Of a DNA stretch of 64,000 bases, positions 52,700 to 64,000 are shown piece by piece. The notes below the pieces were generated by a model that worked only from the letters and a program-made list of their open reading frames with translations, was not told the DNA's origin and did not search any database. Each line of letters begins with the position of its first letter. Position 1 is the stretch's first letter. The DNA is from Cacajao melanocephalus (lineage: Eukaryota; Chordata; Mammalia; Primates; Pitheciidae), in NCBI GenBank assembly GCA_963573385.1, contig CAUYLG010034686.1:1-64000 (forward strand), written 5' to 3'. The translations under genes were made by a program, and so were the position numbers.

Positions 52700-54530
52700 T
52701 AATACATTATCTCATCCAAAAATATTTGGTTCCTAATTACAAATATAGTCCATTTACACTTAATGTACATTCTTTCTCACCTTTAGAATTGACCAAAAAC
52801 TTTTATTATTATTCCACATTTTTCTTCTTCGTTTGGTTGCTACTTAGTCTTTTGTTATTGAGCAACTTTCTTAGCAACTAAAGTAAGCATCATTGCTGTA
52901 TTATATTACATCTCAAACTAACAATTTTATAACTTTCCAGCTCTCTCCTATCTGCTGTGCTATTATTGTCAAACATTTTTCATCTACATATTTTAAATCT
53001 CACAAGACATCATTATTTTTTCAAGTAAATTGTCACCATATATCTACCCTTTCTTTTCTTGATGCATATCTGAGCTTCCATTACAAATCATCTTCCTGCT
53101 AATTGAATAATTTCTTTTGTTATTTATTTCATTGCAGAATTAGCGGATGACTCTCTGTTTTTGTTTGAAAGCTTCTTCTTACCCAAATAATTTTTGAAGG
53201 ATGCTTTTGACAGGTAGAGAATTCTAGGTTAGCAATTATTTTCTTTCATAACATTCAAGATATACTTCTATTGTATTCTGGCTTCATCCAATTTTTCATT
53301 GATAAATCAGCTGTCAATCTTACTGGTGCACCTTTGAAGATAATATGCGTTTCATTTCTGACTGCATTTAAGCTTTCTCTGTCTTTGGCTTACAGTAGTT
53401 CAACTATGGCATGTCTAGGTGTGGCTCTTTTTATTTATCCCACTGAGGATTGTAGAGCTTCTTCAATTTATGGGTTGATACTTCCCATTGATTTTAGAAA
53501 ACTCTCGGCCAATATTTCTTTAAATATTACTTCTGTCATACTCTCCTCTTCTGAGACTCCAAATATACATATATGTGAAATATATTTCACAATGTTTTCA
53601 ATATATCTCATGTATCTCTTATTTTCTTTTCAATATTTTTTCTCTCCGCTTCAATCTGGATGGTTTTTACTAACTTTTCTTCTGATTCAATAATCTTCTA
53701 TCCCTTTTTCTTTGGTGTTTAAACTGCTATTAAACCCATATATTAAATTCTTAATTTCATTCCTGTATTTTTCAGTTCCAGAATTTCCATTTGACCTTGT
53801 AAAAAGTAGATTTTGTATCTTTGTTGAAAGTTTCCTGTTCTTTCTTGAACGTAGTCAGTTCTTGACTGATAAACTCCAATATCTCAATCACCTGTGGATA
53901 TCTTTCTACTCTCTTTTTTCTCTTCATTTTGGTCATTTGGTCTCAATTTTAGCATGCTTCTTATGTTTTGATTGGATGGCAGACATTCTGTTTAAAAACC
54001 GTAGAGGTTCTGGATGATTCAGATGATCTTCCTCCTAAGAGTGTGACGTATTCTTCTGGCAGGTGTAAGAATATAGTCAGGCCACTTCAATCCTGTCAGA
54101 AGTCAGTTTTAAGTTGTGTCAGGGCTAGCTTATTTCAGCTTTCCCTTATGCTTAAAATGTGGTCCTTCTGAGGCCTCCAATTAAAGCCTGGGGTATTTCT
54201 ATTTGCCAGGGCTCCTCTAACTTGGCAGGCCTCGAACACCAACCTCTCACCAGCACTGTACATGGCTACTGAAATACTTGCACTGTTCACTACATTCCCA
54301 ACTGCTGCTTTCTACAAGGATTCTTGGAGTCTTGCTCTGATCACGTGTACCTTAGGAGTTGGCAAACACCCCAAGGGAAGATCACAAGCACATTTTTCAC
54401 TTTCTTCCTGCTGGTTTTCTTTCTCCTGGGATTTTGTGTTTCAGATCCCAAATACTTTAATAGCCCCTAACTCCAACCTCTAAGCCCTGTAGGACTGCTG
54501 CTTTCTGCTGGGACGGGACCCCATACTCTT
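52700..54530 (-). mobile_element. Old L1 ORF1 and 5' region, reverse orientation
   Basis: GAGAATTCTAGGTTAGCAATT, GATAAATCAGCTGTCAATCTT, CAACTATGGCATGTCTAGGTG, GGCCAATATTTCTTTAAATAT and CAGTTCCAGAATTTCCATTTG follow the reverse complement of old L1 ORF1 and upstream region. Together with 51050-52505 this is a 3.5-kb old L1 remnant. A 140-codon frame at 53271-53693 lies on the strand opposite to ORF1 and is not meaningful. Confidence 0.75.
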
Positions 54531-55289
54531 GGATAGAGAATTGGCAAGTACTCTCAGGGAAAATGCCAGAGTGACTACGTAGCTCAATTCCCAATGCTTT
54601 CTTCCTCTCAGGAATGGTATTCCCTCAAATACTATAAACAGTTGTTTTAAATAAGCTTCCATAATTTTTTTCTTCTTTCGGCAGGAGGGTTGCTCCAATA
54701 TCAGTTATTCTTTCCTGGCCCAATACAGTCTTTTGAAAGAAGGCAGTTTCTCATCCAAGCAGAGGTTAAACTCAGTTCCTAACAAAAGCCGGATGCTAGT
54801 CTACATGACCTCTCCAGCTTCATTCAGCTCTATGATTCCACTCAAAACCAGAGGATATTAGGATTTATGCAAGGGAGTGAACATGTGAAAATTTAGCATG
54901 GGGAAATTGGAAGGATAACCCAAAAGGGAGAAGGAAAAAGACACTTTCTAGTCTGGATGTGCTAACTTTGCTTGTTTCCTGGGCAAGTGTTCTATCCATG
55001 AGTTAAAAGCCTAGGGTAACTTGAGTTATGTGACTACTATCATCTCCACTAACTAAGAAAAAGGCAAAGCATGCACAATGACAATCTCTCCTACTCAAAG
55101 AAAGGCTGAAATACAGATTTAGCTTTCAAGGGTATCTGACTTTCTCAAGTTGTCCAATAGTCGGTCTTCTGGGTACACAGCTGGCTGCCTCCCTGCTACT
55201 ACTTCTTAGATATGCCCTATTCACTCTAATCTCAATCCTGCTTAAATTCATGTTATTGCTTTCTCTCCTATCATCCAGCCAAAATATTT

Positions 55290-55510
55290 ACATTTTATGA
55301 GATCTGAAAGAACCCATCTTCCCTATGAAACCTTTACTGGTCAGTTCTATTATCACCAATCTCTCTTTACCATGAAATTCCTTAGCCCTTATGACCTTTA
55401 CCATACATGCTAGTTGTTATATACTGTTCTACACTTGTTTTTCTGTTGTTTCAGAGGATTACTTTTTTCTTTCCAGCTAGAATGTGAGTTCCTTGGACAT
55501 AGATATTGGC
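55290..55510 (+). repeat. L2 LINE 3' fragment
   Basis: CCCTATGAAACCTTTACTGGT and TTTCCAGCTAGAATGTGAGTT then CCTTGGAC match the L2 3' end. Confidence 0.6.
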
Positions 55511-55539
55511 ATTTAAAAAATCAGCATCCTTGCAAGTGT

Positions 55540-55718
55540 TAGTGTTTACCTGCTGCAAAGCACTTTTATATTCATGATTCCACCTGCTCTTCATAGCCAG
55601 CTTGTCACTTACTTACGACAGTTTCATTTTATAAGTGAGGAAACTAAGATACAAAGATATTAAGAAGCAGAATCGCGATTCAAATTCATGATTCCTAACT
55701 CTAAATTCAGACCTTTTT
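55540..55718 (-). repeat. MIR SINE relic
   Basis: TTTCATTTTATAAGTGAGGAA followed by ACTAAGATACAAAGATATT is the reverse complement of MIR. Confidence 0.65.
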
Positions 55719-56849
55719 TTTTTTAAACCACATTCTAGAGTATTAAGAGCACTAGCACACAGCAAGTTTTAGAAATGGTCCTTTTTCAAGAAACTGAAAG
55801 GTGTAAAAATGTACAAAACATGAAGCCAAACATAAACACACATACATCCTGAATATTTACCTCCTTATCTACCCAAATGGATCTATCATCATCTATTCTT
55901 TTAAGTCATATTCAAATTAAACCACATTCCAACTTAAGCATTCCAAAGCTTCATGCTCACATGTAATCACATTGGAGACAGAGGCTTTTGGGATTTATAG
56001 AAAACGATTGGTAAGAAATCCAGCCAGGACACCAGCCAAAGGCACAAACGCACAACTGAACTTCTAATTTAAGATGTCTCAAATCATCTCACCCTGTCCA
56101 CCAAATTGCAGTTCACTCAGAAAGGAAGCAAGTTTTGCCAATAATCATAGCTCAAGTGTCTCAGCCTGGGGATAAGTGAACTTCTCAGGCTTAATTGTTT
56201 CTGCAGGACCTCTGTAATACCTTGAAATATTTAGAAGGTATTATAATTTATAGCCCCTCCAGGACTCAGTATAGCCTGCTTGTCCACAGAGAGGAAGGAG
56301 TTTTCAGCTATGTTGGCAATGTACGAAAGCACCACTATTCTCATTCTCATCCAGAGAACAAATGCAAATAAGTGTTTATTAGGGTTTTTTCTCCCATAAA
56401 ACATGGCCCACATTTATAGCTATCTGAAAAGTGTGAATGAGGGATTCTTCAGCAGCTATGCAAATCCCCAGTCACTCTGAACTGTGGAAGGTACACAGTT
56501 GAAGAGTTAAGTACGTCACAGGTGAATAGGTCATACCAATATAACCTTGAACAAAAGCATTTAAATTTTCTTGGTTAATCAGATTCCACTGTGGTTTTTT
56601 TTTTTTTAACATAAAACATGCAGATTTCACAGCATAAGAACTACAAAATTCCTGTGATACCTTCAAACATGAGAATTATAAAGCTCCTCTAGGGTAGGGA
56701 CTGGGCCAGCTTAAAACTATCATGGGCAAAATGGAACTTCAAATTGAAATTGCTATTTCAGTTTATACATCAATTAATGTGATGAATTTCTTAATGTTCA
56801 GTAATGCAAAGGCATTACTAATAGGATTAGCAATAATAAGTGTTTAAGG

Positions 56850-57045
56850 GAAGCCAGTGTGGCATAGTGGAAAGAACGACAGTTACAGAGCATCTTGAGC
56901 AATTTTAAGATACTTAACCTCTCTGTGTTTTGAATCTGTAAGCTGGAGATCACACCACCTGTCTCATGAAGATTCAGTGAGAGGAGGTTTACAAAGTACC
57001 TCAGTGCCAGTGCAGAATAAGCAGCTGGGAAATGTTAGCTCTGTC
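56850..57045 (+). repeat. MIR SINE relic
   Basis: CAGTGTGGCATAGTGGAAAG, AGATACTTAACCTCTCTGTG and CACCTGTCTCATGAAGATTC follow MIR from its 5' end. Confidence 0.82.
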
Positions 57046-57359
57046 TCCAACACTTATACCCATCCTGTCCCCTTAGGATCTTTCTTGCTTACATTAGAGT
57101 ATATTCAACAGTTGGCAGCACTGTTTGGGGGTGAGAATGGGTGAAGGGGAAGAGGAAAGACAGAATAGGATCTCCAGGTCACGACTCCATTCATCTCAGT
57201 TCCTGATGACAGGGAAGAAATCCAACCCCCAGAGAGAAGAGTTGGAAATAATAAAAATACATCAAGTGGGAGTATAATAGCATTTTATATCGAAAAGTAC
57301 AGCAGTCAATAACGTGTCCCTTCTAGATCAATCATGAAGTTTCTGAGAAAGAACACAGT

Positions 57360-57478
57360 CCTTTTCCAGAAACTCCATGAGTGGGAATATGTCTGGTTTT
57401 GCTCACTACTGAACTTCTAGCACCTAACACAGCACTCGTTAAACGGCAGGCGGTTAAACATTGTTGAAGGAACAAATC
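57360..57478 (+). repeat. L2 3' end fragment
   Basis: CTGGTTTTGCTCACTACTGA then CTAGCACCTAACACAGCAC. Confidence 0.5.
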
Positions 57479-58449
57479 CATCTAACAACAGTCCCCCACA
57501 GGCACAAGGTAGGATAGGTACCACTGGCATCCTACAAAACTTTTCCAAATATTCAAGGTATCAATCCATGAGGCTTAAGGGAAAAATGATTATTTAATAA
57601 TGGAATCACATCTTGTATACCAAATTTTAAAAAGTGAAAGATTAGGGGAGTGGATCTGAGGGAGAATAAGGAAAATCTGTTCCTGGTTGAAACAGCAAGC
57701 CAGAGTAGGACTAAGAATGTCTTTTATGTTATGCTTGTATAGACTATGAGAGAGAGAAACAACATTTAAAACTGTACCATGTAAGTTTGCTACCTCAAAG
57801 TGGTCAGGAGGTCTGTCCAGTAGCACAAAGATTACATAAAAACCCTACCTAGCCCAAAAGAGTCTGCATCCAATGATGGCTGGCTCTAATGAACCAGTCA
57901 ACTTCAGACTGCCCTTTCAATCAGAACCTCCTAAATGTGGCCTACGTCAATAGGCTTAATTTTGGTATATTAAAGAATTTTTCTAATGGAACCCACAAAA
58001 CAATAACCCAGCCAGCTATGCTTCTGTCCCAATTTCCAAGTGCTAATGCCATCCAAACATCTGGCAATGACATGTAACTATGGATCGGTACTTGCCTAAA
58101 TACTGCTGCATTTCCCCTCTCCTTACCCACTGGTTGGTCAAAACATAAACGATCCCCTTCTGCTTAGGATGGAGAAAGCCACAAAAGAACATGGAATCTA
58201 CCAAAATAATGAGGAAAAGCCTACAAACATCATAACTTTCCTTAGGTCCACGAGAGAGCTGTGTTCGTAAGAGAGTCAAGGGAATTAAATTTCAAAAGAT
58301 GGCAAGCCCCTCCAAGGAGAGGTGGGACACATAAATTATTTCAGCTTTGGGAGAGCACAGGAGGAGGGGGCCTTCATAAAAGTAGCCAACAAGAACAGCT
58401 ACAATTTTAACAATTCTCAAAACGAGCATGAGCCATCAGGACAGTTGAG

Positions 58450-60050
58450 AAGCTCTAGACACAAGGGGATCCACATTCACTCTCAAGGTCTCTTCTGCTG
58501 GATGTTTCTGAGGAAGATGTGGATAAAACTCTGCCCACTTATTGCAGTTTTTGTCATCCAAAACAAAAGCCTCCAGAGTTAGGGGAGAGATGGAAACCTT
58601 ACTATCCCCAGGATCCACTATTTCTAGAAGTAGGAATCCTTCCAGCCCCCAGTACACCACCACTGCCAGAGAAGGTGAAGCAAAAGCCCTCTGTTCCCAA
58701 TGAACGGCAAAAAACTCCCCTGACTCCACCAGAAGCCATGCAAAGAGTCTGCTGCTGTGTGAGAGACAGGATACCCTCCCACCACTAATCACAGGCAAAG
58801 GTATACTGCCTCGGCGGGAAGAGTAGAAACAAAAGCCATCTGCCCCAGAAAGACAAGTGGGAACACCAGCTCAGGTCAGGATCCTTCACTGACACAAGGC
58901 AGAGGTCCACTACCATTCAGGGAAGGGCAGGAAATTTTCCAGTCCAAGACCCTCCAAGAGGAAGGGCAGATTAGGCTGCCACCAGAGGAAAGAGCAGGAA
59001 CACAGAGAAAGACTCACCCCCAAGGCCCCAGCAAAAGGGCCCAGGACCAAGGCTAGATTAGGGGAAGGGAAAATTCCACTGCCCCCACCACGAACCTAGC
59101 ACCAAGTACAAGCAACAGCAGTCTACACCAAGGGAGGAACAAGAGAAGAAAGGTGGCAGGTTGGGTTTACTGAGAGCAGAGGGCCAGGCAGGAACTCTGA
59201 GAAGTACTCTAGGAGGCTGGGCCCCCACACTAAGGACAAGGTAGCGGCCACCAAGCCCTGGGAGCACTTGAAGTCTGTGGCACACTGACGGTCACCCCAG
59301 CCATGAATCAGCTCAAACCTACCCCCAATTACTGAATAGACTAAGTCAGCCTCCCACACTAAGGACCTGACAGAAGAAAAGGTGTGCTCATTTCTGAACA
59401 TGATATTTAAGTTGGTCTCTTCTGTTTTTCTATACAGAAAGCCTATCTTTCAATCAAAAATTTCCAGAAACAAAAAAGAAAACAACCCACTGACATAAAA
59501 TAAAGCTGTCAAGAGAAACTAACTCAAAGATGGCCAAGATGATGGAACTATTAGACAAGGACTTTAACTATAATTAATATGTTCAAGGATCTAGTGAAAA
59601 AGGTGGACAACTTGTAGGAACATATGGGAATTTTCGGTAGAGAGAGATGGAGAACATAAAAAACAGTCAAATAAAAATGCTAGAAGTGAAAAAACAATAT
59701 TATAGATGAAGAATTCCTTTGAGAGGCTTAGCATACTAGACAGAGCCAAGAAAAGAAAGAGAGCTCTTGAAGACAGAACAACAGAAATTATCCAAACCGA
59801 AACACAAAGAGAAAAAAAGAGGGGAAAAACCCCAAAACCCCAAAACACAGTACTCTAGAACTGTAGGACAATATCAAACACTCTAATATACCTATAACTG
59901 TAGTCCCAGAAGAGGAGAGAGAGGGAAGCAGAGAACAAGGCAGTAGATGTATTTAAAGGAACAAGAGCTAAGAATTTTCCAAAATTAATGAGAAAACAAC
60001 AAAACACAGACCTCAAAACCTCAGAGAACCAAGACAGATTAAATAAAGCA
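58450..60050 (+). mobile_element. Old L1 (L1M/HAL1-like) 5' UTR and ORF1 relic
   Basis: The GC-richer leader (58450-59400) precedes decayed ORF1 (about 59520-60050): TAGAACTGTAGGACAATATC, GTAGTCCCAGAAGAGGAGAG and AAGAATTTTCCAAAATTAATG. It is in the opposite direction to the 51-54.5 kb L1. Open frames in the leader, such as 58436-58798 and 58519-58788, show no protein I recognise. Confidence 0.65.
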
Positions 60051-61267
60051 CTCACTTGTTCCCTCAAGAAGCTTAAGAAACAGCTGCACTGCTGAAAACG
60101 CAAATCTTCTCCTTCTTAGCAAATGAGGAGATTCAAGAGATCTGAACTATAGGAAACTTTCTCTTAACACACTAACATTGACAGAACTATTTATTTCAGG
60201 TGAAGAGCTGGAAAATATTTCCATGCATCAAGGATTTATTTTTCAAAGCTGTGCCTGAAGATACGCCTAAAAACTTCCAAAGAGATTCTAGGCCTTTCCA
60301 AATACATGTGCCAAAGGCTAATTATTCCTTTTCATGTGTTTGCTTTAACAAAATAGAAACAATGAGTATTCTCAACTTTCCAAAGCCCTGTGTCCAACAG
60401 GCTCTTCCGTGCTCACTGGTCCTTTTGACAGCACAAGAGCAGAGAGTCTGGTGCCCTTCCTGGACAACCTCACAATAGTCTGAAGGTCCCAGAGATAGGC
60501 TCTAACAATCTTCATCTGACAGCTCAAAAAGCTCAATAATGAGGCCAAATTATAATCCAAGCATCCTTATTTTTAGTTTAGAATTGCTGTAAGCAAGATT
60601 TTTTTGTTTCTTCTTTTACATACTCCATATTCATAAATGTAAGAGTTACCTGACAACTTACTTAAAATTAGAGGGGAAAAACTATCAGCAAAACCCCTGA
60701 AAGGCACTTCTTTTGAACTGGAGGTTTCTGTAGACATTCACTATGCCCATGTTACCAGTTTCTCCCAAAGGGCAGAGGAAGTTCCCAAACATCTGATATA
60801 CCTTTAACTCAGAAATTCAACAAACAGCAATTAATAGAACCTGCTTTCTTAACATAAAAAGGATTTTGAAGCAAAAAGGTTAATATACCTGGGATTTATC
60901 CACATACTGTACATTTTCCTTACTTAAAATATTTATTTTGTTAATTTAGTTACATGTAAAACACCTTGCCGCATAAAACATGAGACTACTTTTTTTCACT
61001 TCCTTATTCATGAAGCTGTTTTATTTGCCTTCTTCACAGGCAATTCCTGGAAACCCTTTTCTATTAATCCAGTACATTTTCCCAGCCTCATCATCTTCAC
61101 CTCTCAGTTATATAAAGACAGTACTTTAGGAACCCACAGATATGGCACTCGCTGAAAGTTTACACAAAGCCACAGCCAAAGGTTCACCTAACAGCAGCAG
61201 AATTCATTTCATAAATTTTTGGTAGGTGTAAATATTTTTCTATTTCTTTGCCATGCAAAGTAGTCAT

Positions 61268-61478
61268 TGCTTTCTCAAGCGATTCTCTTACCTTAGTCTC
61301 CCAAGTATCTGGGATTACAGACGTCTGCCACAATGCCCGGCTAATTTTTCTATTTTTAGTAGAGACGGGGTTTCACCGTGTTGGCCAGGCTGGTCTCAAA
61401 TTCCTGACCTCAGGTGATCTGCCAGCTTCGGCCTCCAAAAGTACTGGGATTACTGGCATGAGCCACCATGCCAGGCTG
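61268..61478 (-). mobile_element. Alu fragment lacking its 3' end
   Basis: ATTCTCTTACCTTAGTCTCC to GAGCCACCATGCCAGGC. The part nearest the A tail is missing, with no T run before it, so it is 3'-truncated or was deleted. Confidence 0.88.
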
Positions 61479-61479
61479 G

Positions 61480-61990
61480 TAATTGTTTTAACTTTGCATT
61501 TTGAAATACTTTTGGACTTAGTGAACAGTTGCAATAGTAGTTCAGAGAGTTCTCAAATATCTGAAATGCCCCTCATCCAGCTTCTCCTCATGTTAACATC
61601 TTACGTCGCCATGGTACAATGATCAAAACCAAGAGGTTAACATCAGTACAACTCTATTAAGCAAATGACACACTCCTTTTTCTTCTCCAGATCCCAGTTT
61701 TCTCCTAATGTCCTTTTTCTGTTCTAGGATCTAATCCAGGACACCATACTGCATTTACTTGTCATATCAGCTCAGTCTCCTCCTAATCAGTGACAGTTTC
61801 TCAGTCGTTCCGTGTCTTTCATGACCTTGACAGAGTTGAACAGTTCTGGTCAGGACTTTCACAGAATGTCCTTCAATTTGGGTTTATCTGATGTTTTCTA
61901 CTTATTAGATTGAGGTTACAGATTTTGGAGAATACTACAGAGATGATGTACCCTTCTCTTCACATCCCATCAGGGGGACATAGGCTACAA
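61480..61990 (-). mobile_element. Old L1 3' UTR, upstream part
   Basis: TTTCATGACCTTGACAGAGTTG, CAGAATGTCCTTCAATTTGGG and TCTGATGTTTTCTACTTATT are reverse-complement L1M/ME 3' UTR blocks. The element continues after the next Alu. Confidence 0.72.
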
Positions 61991-61996
61991 ATATGA

Positions 61997-62304
<308 letters not shown>

Positions 62305-62490
62305 CAATATGACTTGTAATGTTAACCTTGCTCACACGGTTAAGGTGAGTTCTGCCAGGTTTCTCCACTGTTAAATTACTACTGTTTTCATCCCATAGTC
62401 TGTGCTCCTTAGAAGCAAGTCATTATGCTCAGTCTATACTAAAAGGAAGAGGAATGAAGCTTCACCTTCTGGAGGAAGAAACATCAAAGA
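62305..62490 (-). mobile_element. Old L1 3' UTR, continuation
   Basis: CGGTTAAGGTGAGTTCTGCC then AGGTTTCTCCACTGTTAAATTAC continues the element interrupted at 61990. Confidence 0.68.
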
Positions 62491-62561
62491 ATTTAGCATA
62501 TTTTTAATGTCCTTTGAAAGGATTAAAAACAATGAAAGTGTATTCACTGAATATTACATTC

Positions 62562-62728
62562 TTTTAAGAGCCAGGGTCTTGCTCTGTTGCCCAGACTGGA
62601 GTAAAGCGGCTGTTCCCAGGCACTATCATTGCACACTACAGCCTCGAACTCCCAGGCCTAGGTGAACCTCCTGCCTTAGCCTCCTGAGCAGCTGTGACTA
62701 CAGGTGCATGCCATTGATCCTGGCTTAC
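62562..62728 (-). mobile_element. Alu-like monomer (FLAM/FRAM type)
   Basis: AGGGTCTTGCTCTGTTGCCC, ACTACAGCCTCGAACTCCC and CTACAGGTGCATGCCATTG form one arm of about 165 bp only, as in the fossil monomers. Confidence 0.75.
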
Positions 62729-63019
62729 AATTGTTTTAACATATATAAAATATGGCATTCTGTCAAAATCTTTAATGGGGATTTGTGGCTGTAGAAAAAC
62801 ATTTAAATGTTTTCTTTCCTTAGTAATAAGTTCACTGCAATAAAAAAATCTGACATTTGCCTTAAATGTTAAGTTGAAGCCTGATAACATATCTCACCTA
62901 TTTAAAAGTATATAGCCTCTTTTTATTTTAAAAATCTTAGAGATGAAATCTACTGAGACTTCAGATATTTCTGAAATTCCAACTGCTTCTAGTCCCACAC
63001 TTCAATTTTATTCTGCTGT

Positions 63020-63275
63020 ATACACCAAATTACCATAAAAAAATAAAGCAGGCATCCAACTTAATAAGAAAAATAAAACAAATCCAATAAAATCAGTAAA
63101 CATAATTAATGAATAAGGAAATAGTAAAAGAAAACAAATGTGAAAAAAAAAAAATCCAACAGCTTTCCAAAGACTGGCTGTGAAGGAAACCCTAAAGAAT
63201 CAGCTAAAAACCTACTGGAACTAATAAGCAAGTTCAGGAAATTAGCTAGCTACAAAATAACTTGTTAAGTAAATA
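63020..63275 (+). mobile_element. Old L1 ORF2 fragment
   Basis: The block GAAACCCTAAAGAATCAGC, CTACTGGAACTAATAAGCAAG and TTCAGGAAATTAGC matches L1 ORF2 reverse transcriptase. Upstream sequence is A-rich and less certain. Confidence 0.6.
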
Positions 63276-63404
63276 ACTAAAACAAAAACCCAGACCTTGA
63301 TATTCCAGCAATACCCATGAAATTTTACAAACACACAATCAGTAGCAGAGCTCTTCCCATTACCCCAGCTTCTCACAGTCCAGATTATTCTTCGTCCAAA
63401 ATCC

Positions 63405-63615
63405 ATTACCTCCTTCATCTTTACTCAAAGACATTCAAGATCCTTCAAGATCTGTTGCACTTAACACATCTAAACTTCTCGCCCACTATTCTCACCATGT
63501 TTCTGCTAGTCTAGGCAAGCCACTTCCCCCACTGGCCCCCACACACAATCATTACTTTGTTCATGGTATTCCCGTCTTCCGGAATGCCATCTTCATACTC
63601 TTCTATCTACTAAAA
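63405..63615 (+). repeat. L2 LINE 3' fragment
   Basis: AAGACATTCAAGATCCTTCA, GCCCACTATTCTCACC and TATTCCCGTCTTCCGGAATGCC follow L2 block order. Confidence 0.6.
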
Positions 63616-64000
63616 TCCTATCTGGGGGTTTCTGGTTTCCAGTCTGGCACTTAATAAGCTTAGAAGTCACCACTCTGTACAAACACAAGTAAAAGGCTGA
63701 CAGGAAAAAAATTAACACCTTTTCTCCAATCTATCAGGCAAATGAGGTCATGTGGCAAACAGTTGCCTTGAAAACTGAAGAGACAAGCAGGTGAATAGAG
63801 AGAATACAACGTACTGGAGCAGAAATCTCTAGGAACCAGTGCCAGGGTAGGAAAACTTAAACTGCAATTGACAAATTGCTGGAGGCTCAGTGTGGACAAG
63901 TATGAGAGTTTAAAAACTCCAGGGAAACCCAGTCAGGGAGGGAGATGGGGACATCCCCACACTTTGAGAGTTTTACCTCCAGAAGTTGTTCAAACAGGTT

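Noticed and set aside
53271..53693. 140-codon open frame on the plus strand
   Set aside because: It is the strand opposite to an old L1 ORF1; such frames are composition effects.
58436..58798. 120- and 89-codon overlapping frames on opposite strands
   Set aside because: They lie in the GC-richer leader of an old L1 and show no family features.

Overview
This window is primate genomic DNA, human or a close relative. Alu elements of several ages, L1 fragments, MIR and L2 relics, MaLR-type LTR sequence and MER-type DNA transposons fill it, at low CpG density. The only gene I can support is EXT2, the exostosin-2 subunit of the heparan sulfate polymerase, on the minus strand. Three internal coding exons are visible with correct splice sites and reading frame: 50614-50745 (132 bp, 44 codons), 25580-25769 (190 bp) and 16400-16566 (167 bp). 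They join into one continuous frame covering the linker after the GT47 domain and the first half of the C-terminal GT64 domain, including its DDD metal-binding motif. From known exon lengths I infer these are exons 8, 9 and 10. Human EXT2 is normally drawn on the plus strand of 11p11.2, so this window is either a reverse-complemented slice or a homologous primate locus in the other orientation; I cannot tell which.

Layout in window order, which is reverse transcript order: part of intron 10 (1-16399), exon 10, intron 9 (16567-25579), exon 9, intron 8 (25770-50613), exon 8, and part of intron 7 (50746-64000). No promoter, first exon, last exon or polyadenylation region of EXT2 is present, and no second gene was recognised.

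The introns are a layered repeat record. Old L1 fragments on the minus strand (the sense direction of EXT2) lie at 1.0-2.25, 9.95-13.4, 34.6-35.4, 51.05-54.5 and 61.5-62.5 kb. Old L1 or half-L1 (HAL1-like) 5'UTR/ORF1 pieces on the plus strand lie at 26.4-27.5, 38.7-40.35, 40.55-42.0 and 58.45-60.05 kb. Datable younger insertions include a solo MaLR LTR with an exact 5-bp duplication (33865-34247), a 5'-truncated L1 with an exact 14-bp duplication (48443-48658), and several Alus. Unusual local structure includes a 113-bp duplication 500 bp apart (13.57/14.07 kb), a decayed array of about 32 bp period (19.37-19.67 kb), a 16-bp-stem hairpin (22576-22617), a perfect 22-bp palindrome (11171-11192), an Alu with a duplicated right arm running into a purine-only tract (36.2-36.7 kb), and an inverted Alu pair bracketing exon 9.

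I see no evidence for a previously undescribed gene system. The strongest leads concern splicing and RNA structure of EXT2 and the history of the repeats.
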